DNA from: Physella acuta | Taxonomy: Eukaryota > Mollusca > Gastropoda > Physidae | Length of the DNA: 64,000 nucleotides | Assembly: GCF_028476545.1 (NCBI RefSeq) | Contig: NW_026732713.1 | Span: 141,501 to 205,500, forward strand | Reading direction: 5' to 3' | In this document: positions 1-8,200 of the stretch, piece after piece | Layout: the number at the start of each line of letters is the position of its first letter | How positions within the stretch are numbered: position 1 is the first letter of the stretch | The notes under the pieces: generated by a model | The model's input: the letters and a program-made list of their open reading frames with translations, nothing else | Database searches by the model: none | What the model was told of the DNA's origin: nothing | Made by a program: the position numbers and the translations under genes

Positions 1-495
1 TCACCCCCCTAACATTATTAGTCAAACAACCCCCTATTTGATATCACCCCCCCCCCTAACATTATTAGTCAAACAACCCCCTATTTGATATCACCCCCCT
101 AACATTATTAGTCAAACAACCCCCTATTTGATATCACCCCCCCCTAACATTATTAGTCAAACAACCCCCTATTTGATATCACCCCCCTAACATTATTAGT
201 CAAACAACCCCCTATTTGATATCACCCCCCCCCCCTAACATTATTAGTCAAACAACCTCCTATTTGATATCACCACCCCTAACATTATTAGTCAAACAAC
301 CCCCTATTTGATATCACCCCCCCCCCCCCCTAACATTATTAGTCAAATAACCCCCTATTTGATATCACCCCCCCCCCCTAACATTATTAGTCAAACAACC
401 CCCTATTTGATATCACCCCCCCCTAACATTATTAGTCAAACAACCCCCTATTTGATATCACCCCCCCCCCCTAACATTATTAGTCAAACAACCTC
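1..495. repeat. Minisatellite, 42-50 bp unit, ~11 copies
   Basis: The same sentence recurs: a C-tract, then TAACATTATTAGTCAAAC, then AACCCCCTATTTGATATCA. Length variation between copies is almost wholly in the C-tract (about 6 to 15 C). The array is cut by the window start. A short reading frame through it is a by-product of repetition. Confidence 0.95.
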
Positions 496-888
496 CTATC
501 CGCTACACCTTAATGTGCTCATTCTTCTCTATCAATGTTATCCCCGCCCGTCCCCCAGGGGCCCCAAACAAAATACAATCAACTCGCTTCACTCAGCCCA
601 TAACTCTATTTCGGTGAGCCCGTGCACATCAATGTAACACCGACCTTCACGTTTCTTGGGGGGTGGGGGGGGGGGGGGAGGGGGGCAGCCCCATTTCTTG
701 ACCGTCGTGTTCACCATAATGGTACCGCTGGCTATACAATGAATGGGCTGGGAGTTCCGTCCAGATGACGCTGTCCTGTAGCCGAAACGCCTAGACGCTC
801 CAAATTTTGTTTAGGTACATTTTTGTTGGCAGCTACAAAAGTAATAAGAGAACACAGCAACTCGTTGATGTAGATTGATGTAGATAGT
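496..888. other. Unassigned spacer with a G-tract
   Basis: Single-copy-looking sequence with a pure or nearly pure G run at about 659-684. I see no gene, tRNA or transposon end in it. Confidence 0.5.
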
Positions 889-902
889 AATATATATATA
901 TA

Positions 903-992
<90 letters not shown>
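889..992. repeat. (TA)n microsatellite
   Basis: About 100 bases of alternating T and A with a few interruptions (TTTA, TACA). Reading frames across it on both strands are artefacts. Confidence 0.95.
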
Positions 993-993
<1 letters not shown>

Positions 994-1764
994 TGTATTG
1001 TAATGGATGAGTGAAAAAGAACACCCCTCCACTAGATAGATTTTCGAATATTCTTTATGAGAATATGATATAAAATTATTAAATTTTTATATTTTTTTTA
1101 GAAATCGGAAATGCCGTAAAGTGCTTTTCCTGTAACCGAAAATCGCGCATAAGACAACGACGTACAGACACTAAAATTACCTTTTTGATCTCTATGGAGA
1201 AGGTGAAGTAGAGTTGACCTATCTCAATGACATCGGCATATGTAGGAGTAGTAAAGGTCAGGTACCCATTAGAGCTGAGTGGACTCATGTACGTCCTACG
1301 AATTTCTTTATTTTTTTTAATGCTACCACTTAAAAGGCAAAGTAGAGAAACTTTTTTAAGTAAGGTAAGCAAAAATATGTGGGGTCCTCTCATCAGACTT
1401 GTGAAGTTCTCTTGTTTCAACTGACAGTCCCCCCTCCTCTCTCGTCTGAAATATAACATAATCTCGCTGACGCCTTCGAACGAACGACAATGTAGAATTA
1501 AAAGCAGTCTAGCTTAGCGCGAGGACGTAGAGTGAAGAGTACACTACAAGTCAGCGGTGTCTGTCACGTTGTTTCATATTAGCGTCAAGATTTACACGTT
1601 AAAGCGCTGTATTGCGTGCGACTTGGCAGTTTAAAAATTGTGCAAACCAGTTTAGTTTGAAATCAAACGTGAAGGAAAATAGTTTCTTAGTATATAAACA
1701 TAGCGAAGGTATCTTATTATTTTAATAATAGATATGATATTTTCCCGTTCGTGCCTAAGATACA
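993..1764. other. Non-coding; contains a dispersed repeat fragment
   Basis: Around 1040-1160 the sequence resembles 57470-57600: both have a GAAAYCGGAAAT motif, then a TGCTTTTCCTG-like stretch, then CCGAAAATCG and CATAAGA. I call this repeat family R3. The remainder shows no supported gene. Confidence 0.45.
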
Positions 1765-1985
1765 TTGAGCAGGTGTAGTAGAGTTGATCTGTTTCAGTGA
1801 CCTCAGCACACAAGGAGATAGCCCGGTCAGCACTATGCCTAGCTTTTTTAAGTTTCCCTAACTTGAGTCAGGTACCCATCAAAGCTGGGTGGACTCAAGG
1901 GCGTCCCACAGACTAGAATCCGCGATCCGAACTTGAGACTTTTGGGTTAGCAGTCGAAAGTTCTACCATACCACCACGTCGTCCC
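1765..1985 (-). repeat. tRNA-derived SINE (family S1), minus strand
   Basis: Read on the minus strand, it begins with a tRNA-like head (GACGTGGTGGTATGGTAG, B-box GTTCGGATC). The body matches the other S1 copies: TGAGTCCACCCAGCT, GGGTACCTGACTC, GGAAACTT, TAGTGCTGACC. The tail is a CTCTACTAC-like stretch. Moderately diverged from the other copies. Confidence 0.85.
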
Positions 1986-2076
1986 TATTATGTTAATAGA
2001 TAACACAAAATAATATTTAAAAATTGACATATTAAAATAGGTGTCAAATTGTTTTTGGTTAGATTTAACGAAGTCA

Positions 2077-2150
2077 TCAACTTGGTGTAGTCGAAGATAG
2101 AGCGCTCGAGTACTATCCCAGATGTCTCCAGTTCGATTCTTAAGTCGGGG
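2077..2150 (+). repeat. tRNA-like head, possible tRNA pseudogene or SINE head
   Basis: TGGTGTAGTCGAAGATAG followed about 50 bases later by CCAGTTCGATTCT resembles the A-box and B-box spacing of a tRNA. It is followed by an A-rich stretch. I could not fold a convincing full cloverleaf, so this is only a suggestion. Confidence 0.3.
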
Positions 2151-2194
2151 ACAAAAAATATATTTAAAAAAAAAAAGATTCCTTTTTAGACCTA

Positions 2195-2430
2195 CCGATC
2201 CACTTGGCAGATGAAGTAGAGTTCATGTTTTTCTGACTTCGGCATATGAAGGGATAATGTGGTCAGCACTATACCAAGCCGCCTTTACTTTCCCTGACGT
2301 GGGTTAGGTACCCATCAGAGCTGGGTCGACTCAGACACATTTCACTACTAATCCACTGATTTGAAACGGATTCGAATTGGAGACTTTTGGGCTAGCAGGC
2401 TAGCGCTCTACCTCTAGGCCACGCCGTCCA
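2195..2430 (-). repeat. SINE S1 copy, minus strand
   Basis: Same body as the other S1 copies, with GATGAAGTAGAGTTCA at the low-coordinate tail and GGCCACGCCGTCC at the head. B-box on the minus strand is GAATCC-like. Near full length. Confidence 0.9.
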
Positions 2431-2904
2431 AAACATATAAATATAGCTGTTAAAATATCCCGTCCCAGCCACATAGATCACTGTATCAGCTACAACTGGC
2501 CCTCATTTGTCACATTTACTGTGTTATCTGTGGTGTTGTATCGTAAACAAAATTCCCCTTATTGTACTCACCAGAGCTTCTATGTCGCCTCAGTAACCCT
2601 TTTTTAGACACGCACAGTGACAGACTAATGAAGTAGGACATCCCACAATACTAGGCGAGCTAGGTCAGGTCGACCTGTTGAATACTTTGACACAGATTAT
2701 TTCCCCTTGCAAGCCAATTACGAATTCAAATTTTCTTCTTTTTTCTTCTCCATTATTTCCGATAGGTTTTGTTTATCCCGTGGGAACGGCTGTGGTGGGT
2801 TAGGAGGGAGAAGGGGGAGGGCGTCGGGAAGGCTGATAGACAGTTCCTTCAAACAATTCTAAATCCATTTTGTTCATTTTTTAAAAATCATTTTTAAATA
2901 AAAT
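2431..2904. other. Unassigned spacer
   Basis: No gene or repeat recognised. Contains a short G-rich stretch near 2800-2830. Confidence 0.5.
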
Positions 2905-3333
2905 ACTTAAAAACTTCACCATCAAATTTCCAAAATTCGTGTGTTGTGTGCTTTTCGCTTTAATCATAAATCTGCCCGACCCACGTTTTTTGTCATCAAA
3001 TGTATGAACAGTCATCACAAGAACCTGCACAGCTCGAGGAAGCACACAATCTACGAGCAGTCATTGGTAGATCCCCTAGGGTCGGAAGAAAAATTTATTT
3101 TCTACTTTTTAGTCCACAAGAAAATACGTGGTTTTTTAAAAAGTTTTTTTTAAGTATTTTATTTTCTCCTTTATAGTCCGTTGCTACACATGAAAAACGT
3201 GGTTTTTAAAAAGTTTTTTATATAGTTTATTTTCTACTTTATCTAATGACTTGATTAAGTATGACTTGACTAAGTGTTTTTAAATACATAAAAATTTAGA
3301 GGATTTTTTATCAAAATAAAAAGGATCAAAAGG
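2905..3333 (-). repeat. Helitron-locus flank, 3' copy A
   Basis: Carries the modules that recur around the Helitron: CCCGACCCACGTTTTTTGTC, AGTCCACAAGAAAA, CGTGGTTTTTAAAAAG and a terminal TGACTTGATTAAGTATGAC block. The section from about 3096 is repeated directly at 4165-4395, nearly identically. 11800-12015 on the other side of the gene resembles 2905-3280. It lies downstream of the Rep/helicase stop, so it belongs to the 3' side of a Helitron copy. I could not assign exact element termini. Confidence 0.65.
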
Positions 3334-3400
3334 TTTTTGAATGCTTTTAGGTAGTTGGCCCGCCGTCCATCCCTCCTCGAACAGATTAACTGTCGATTCT

Positions 3401-3785
3401 GCACCCACATTAAAAAAAAACGTGGTAATAAAAAAAAGAATTGCACACCAAGTGAAAAGTTTCTCTTTCAAACCTGACGGTCTATGGGGCAAGCGAAGTA
3501 GAGTTCACTTGTTTCTGTGACCTCGGCATATGAAGAGATAGTGTGGTCAGCACTATGCCCAGCCGCCTTTACTTTCCCTAACAGGAGTTAGGTACTCATC
3601 GGAGTTGGGTGGACTCAGGGACGGTCTACTGACTTGAACTCGGATTCGAACTCGAGACTAACGGGTTAGCAGTCCAGCTCTCTACCGCTAGACCACTCCG
3701 TCCCACACCAAGTGAACGCCTAATAAAATGTGTATAAAAGTGCGGGATATTATTAGTACTTTATAAATTTACATGCGTTTTTGAG
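3401..3785 (-). repeat. Fragment of dispersed repeat R1, split by a SINE
   Basis: On the minus strand 3704-3784 matches 34715-34800: an AAAGTACTAATAATAT core, then GCACTTTT, then GGCGTTCACTTGGTGTG. The SINE at 3457-3703 interrupts this copy at the GTTCACTTGGTGTG motif. Confidence 0.7.
3444..3716 (-). repeat. SINE S1 copy with 13-bp target-site duplication
   Basis: The SINE body is 3457-3703. It is flanked by identical 13-mers CACACCAAGTGAA at 3444-3456 and 3704-3716, the expected signature of LINE-mediated retroposition. The tail side carries AAACCTGACGGTCTAT and GAAGTAGAGTTCACTTG; the head has B-box GTTCGAATCC on the minus strand. This copy gives the best full-length boundaries for the family (about 247 bp). 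Confidence 0.93.
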
Positions 3786-3992
3786 AAATCATGTCCTCAA
3801 TTTTAGGGTCCTAGGGGGGTAATTTAATTAAGCTAATTTAGGTATCTAATTGCTAGTTTTTATGATTGCATCTGAAATTGTTAGGCGAAAATAGACTGCA
3901 TGCCGAATTTCAGATCTCTAGAGCAATCAGAAGTGGGCTAATTTTCGTTGTCAATTTTAACAACAAACAAACAAACGCGAAGCTGAGTTAAG
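3786..3992. repeat. Helitron-locus module with a scrap of helicase coding sequence
   Basis: 3786-3812 is nearly identical to a piece of the helicase gene around 5811-5840 (AATCATGTCCTCAATTTTAG). It runs directly into a non-coding block ending CGCGAAGCTGAGTTAAG. The same scrap-plus-block arrangement is at 12150-12400, so both copies descend from one rearranged ancestor. Confidence 0.75.
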
Positions 3993-4233
3993 AATAAAAT
4001 ACTTAAAAAAAACTTTTTAAAAAACCACGTTTTTCTTGTGGACTAAAAAGTAGAAAATAACTATTTACATACATTTGATGACAAAAAACGTGGGTCGGGC
4101 AGATGGGTCGGGAAATTTGATGGTGAACGTACCCACGTTTTTTGTCATCAAATGTATGTAAATAGTTATTTTCTACTTTTTAGTCCACAAGAAAAACGTG
4201 GTTTTTTAAAAAGTTTTTTTTAAGTATTTTATT
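3993..4233. repeat. Perfect 103-bp inverted repeat with 35-bp loop
   Basis: Bases 3993-4095 are the exact reverse complement of 4131-4233, including all homopolymer lengths; the spacer is 4096-4130. The arms consist of Helitron flank modules (AGTCCACAAGAAAAACGTGG and neighbours). The lack of any mismatch points to recent formation or continuing correction. Confidence 0.95.
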
Positions 4234-4395
4234 TTCTCCTTTTTAGTCCGTTGCTACACATGAAAAACGTGGTTTTTAAAAAGTTTTTTATATAGTTTAT
4301 TTTCTACTTTATCTAATGACTTGATAAAGTATGACTTGACTAAGTGTTTTTAAATACATCAAATTTAGAGGATTTTTTATCCAAATAAAAAGGAT
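4165..4395 (-). repeat. Helitron-locus flank, 3' copy B
   Basis: Direct repeat of 3096-3333 with few differences. It ends in AAAAAGGAT, where the duplicated Rep fragment begins; in copy A the same AAAAAGGAT runs on into CAAAAGG instead. GAT is shared with the Rep fragment start, so the junction has 3 bp of microhomology. Confidence 0.85.
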
Positions 4396-5276
4396 ACCTG
4401 CATTCATTTCTGTTGGCTCAGATTTTGAAATGTATTTCGCAACGTACTGCGCAATCGCTTCGTTCGATCCACAAGGCTGAATGTCCATGTTTCCATCCCA
4501 CAACTTGAGAAAAGTTTCGTTGTAGTTATTCACCGATTTTTCGTGTGGCTTTCTCTTTAGACTGCAAATTCGTCCGCCATTTCTGATGAATTCGTCCGAA
4601 GTCTCAGAAACCATTCGAGTTTCGTTGCATGGCTGTCGTGGAAATGCAAACCGACAAGATTCGGAATTCTTGTAACAAGTTTGCGTGTGATGATGAATTT
4701 GATTCCGCTTCACCAGATCATGCAACTTTTCATTTTCCGCTTCCGAAGGGTAACTGCATGTGACTACGTTGTCAATTAATTGGATTCCTTCTGGAGTCGA
4801 GAATGAAGGAGCGTTTTCAATCCATACCACCATATGCACATGTGGTCTTCCTCTATTCTGAAACTCGATTCTCCACCAATAATCAACGACTCTTCCTCCA
4901 AGTACATTATCATTAGCGTTAATGAATGAAATGAATGCATTGAGACGTCTCATGAAATGCCGTGAAACAGTAACCGGATGTTGTTCAATCAACTTCTGTA
5001 CTTCATTAATACGGAGGTTTGGTTCATCTTCTTTAGCTCTTTCGTCGTTGGCAGCCAAAAGTAAGGCTTTAATCATGTCCGGCCAATGAAGATCGTTGCA
5101 ACTTAATGTGATAAACCACGTTGGTGGACCAAAGGTTCGAATGAATCCAATTAGATCATTGAGGACTGATTTCCAATATGGTGCTGAGCCTCTCAGATTT
5201 TTCAGATAAAGATGTAAGTCCTCAACAGCACCGTGTTGGCCTTGAACTTTTTTGCAGCAGGCATTTATCGTTGATT
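4393..5276 (-). pseudogene. Duplicated Helitron Rep-domain fragment
   Basis: These 884 bases align without any gap to 7494-8377 inside the intact gene (constant offset 3101) and differ at only a handful of bases. On the minus strand it encodes the heart of the HUH replication initiator: the strand-nicking metal-binding triad (RGRPHVHM, versus RGSPHVHM in the intact gene) and both tyrosines (QYVAKY). It lacks the N-terminal and helicase parts, so it cannot be a working transposase alone. An open frame runs from 5076 down to 4309, past the fragment into flank sequence. The near-identity means a very recent duplication, either by rolling-circle template switching or by unequal exchange. Confidence 0.93.
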
Positions 5277-8200
5277 CTGGGGCTGATGGTTCCGCATTCT
5301 CTCCATTTCACGGATAGCATCTTCATTGCAAGGTTTTCTTCCTGCTAATTTCGCGAGATCCAATTCTTCGATACGCAATCCTTCCAATGAGCGAACTCTG
5401 CTTAATGCGACGTAAGCCTGTCCATCCGCAAAGAGCTTGCTTCCTAGGTTCACCACAGCTTTGTCCACGGTACATCCTTGCATTTTGTGAACTGTGCACG
5501 CCCAGCACAGAATCAATGGGAGCTGTCGTCTTTCAACCTTTCCTTTATTTCTTACGGCATCAAACTGAACAGACTTTGGTTGAACTATTTTCTCACCGTA
5601 CGGGGGACCAAAATCTATTTTGACATCTGGAATGTCTTCCTCATACATTTGCGTACGTCGAGTGTTGTTGCCCCACTGTATTTCGACGATTTGACCCATC
5701 GCTCCATTTACGAGTCCTTGTTCAATACAAACGTTATAACGCAGCATTACTCGAGCGCCGACAAATATTTCAACGTACTGCTGCAGGCCTCCAGTCTTGT
5801 CGGTATCTTTAGAAATCATGTCCTCAATTTTAGGGTCCTTAGTGTTTTTAGGAGCTTCAATGATTTCATCCTGTGCCTTAATTTTGTATACCCGAGTTCC
5901 GTTGGTACGATTTAGTTCAAGTACAGCATCGTTGTGTTTTTGAACTTGCGCCTTTGTTGGGTTGATCCGAATCGCCTTGTCGACGGCAAAATCACTACGA
6001 AGATCCTCATTCGTGAGCATTTTTGACAAGAGCAATTCAAAATGAGACGCGTTAAGCTCTCCAACTCGCAGGGCGTTCAAAAGATCGGCGAATCTAGTGT
6101 CTACTCGTTGTCGCATGTTTTCAGTTAATTCCACCAAAGTGAATTCTCTCCATAAGTGTGAGGCAGGAACATATGACAAAGGCTGATGAAATACTTGTGC
6201 ACCTCTGACTGGCGGCAGTTGCATCAAATCACCAAACACGATGACATTCAGACCTCCAAACACTTGATCTGGGTTATTCTTCAGCTGTCTTAATCGTGTG
6301 TCGATTTTACTCAGCGTTTGATACGACACCATACTGATTTCGTCGATGAAGAGAAATTCAATGTTTTTCCATTGTTGTCGCATTACCTTCAAGTACCTTC
6401 CCGTCAGCTGATCCATATGTTTTGTTGGAACTCCAGTCTTCTCAATCGGTAATTTGAGGAGACTATGCAGTGTCGATCCACCTACCAGTAAAGCAGCAAC
6501 TCCAGTTGGTGCAGCAACTTTGACTGCATTGTTTTCGTAGCTTCGGTTTACAAGTTCCACCAGAATTTTGAATGTAAACGTCTTTCCAACACCTGCTCCT
6601 CCAGTAACAAACAATTTCAGGCGATTTGGATCTCCGCTTTTCTGATTGTCAACGCTATCGGCTACCAACTTGAACAGCTCTTTCTGTTTCAAGTTCATTG
6701 CAGACTTAGCGTTCTCGAAGTTGTTGTCAGTCATTCCTTGGAGCTGTTCATCCTCGATTTCTTCATCAACTTCAATATCCAGTGGTCGCTCAATAATGTC
6801 GAATGCACGAGCTCGATTCAAAGCATCCTGCAACTTTCTGTCGGTTTCACGAAATCTTTCCATAAATCGGCTGTTTGTTCTCATTTGTTGTTCACGTGCA
6901 AGAAATGCTTCCTTTGGGCTATCAAAACCTTCTAAAAGTTCACGTTCTTGATAATAAGGACAATACTGAACAAGTAAGCTGTAGAAGTAATTATCCGGAT
7001 CTCGATGTATTACAAAGAATGGACTTCTCACAGCAGCCTCCTTACTTCGCTCAATCATTTTTGTTCCATCGACAAGAGTGATGCGACGATTAGTTTGACG
7101 TCCTGTCTCCACCTCAGCATCAACACTTTCGTCCTCCTGAGAAATTTTTTTGTAGTCCGGCTTGAAACGCATAAAGAATTCAACAGTGGTCATTTTTGGA
7201 AAGTCTATACCATCCATTATTTCTCTGGGGCGTTTCTCATATCTCTCGAACATATTGGTGCAAAGGCCAGTTGCCTGATTGCCTTGAAATTGTAGAACAT
7301 AATATCTCTGTTCAGGCTTTCGCGCATTCAGAAATACACATTCTCGTGTGGTTCCGTGATAAGGGAGATGGCAAAGTCGCCATACACACTCACATGCAGA
7401 AATTTGTCGTTCATTCACAATTCTCATACATATTCTGAAGAGCTTGTTCGGCAAATTTCCATCCTCTCGCTGAATTTGTCGTATGGCCTGTGCGATACCT
7501 GCATTCATTTCTGTTGGCTCAGATTTTGAAATGTATTTCGCAACGTACTGCGCAATCGCTTCGTTCGATCCACAAGGCTGAATGTCCATGTTTCCATCCC
7601 ACAACTTGAGAAAAGTTTCGTTGTAGTTATTCACCGATTTTTCGTGTGGCTTTCTCTTTAGACTGCAAATTCGTCCGCCATTTCTGATGAATTCGTCCGA
7701 AGTCTCAGAAACCATTCGAGTTTCGTTGCATGGCTGTCGTGGAAATGCAAACCGACAAGATTCGGAATTCTTGTAACAAGTTTGCGTGTGATGATGAATT
7801 TGATTCCGCTTCACCAGATCATGCAACTTTTCATTTTCCGCTTCCGAAGGGTAACTGCATGTGACTACGTTGTCAATTAATTGGATTCCTTCTGGAGTCG
7901 AGAATGAAGGAGCGTTTTCAATCCATACCACCATATGCACATGTGGACTTCCTCTATTCTGAAACTCCATTCTCCACCAATAATCAACGACTCTTCCTCC
8001 AAGTACATTATCATTAGCGTTAATGAATGAAATGAATGCATTGAGACGTCTCATGAAATGCCGTGAAACAGTAACCGGATGTTGTTCAATCAACTTCTGT
8101 ACTTCATTAATACGGAGGTTTGGTTCATCTTCTTTAGCTCTTTCGTCGTTGGCAGCCAAAAGTAAGGCTTTAATCATGTCCGGCCAATGAAGATCGTTGC

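Noticed and set aside
308-637. Pro-rich 109-aa frame
   Set aside because: Runs through the first minisatellite; no start context or conservation.
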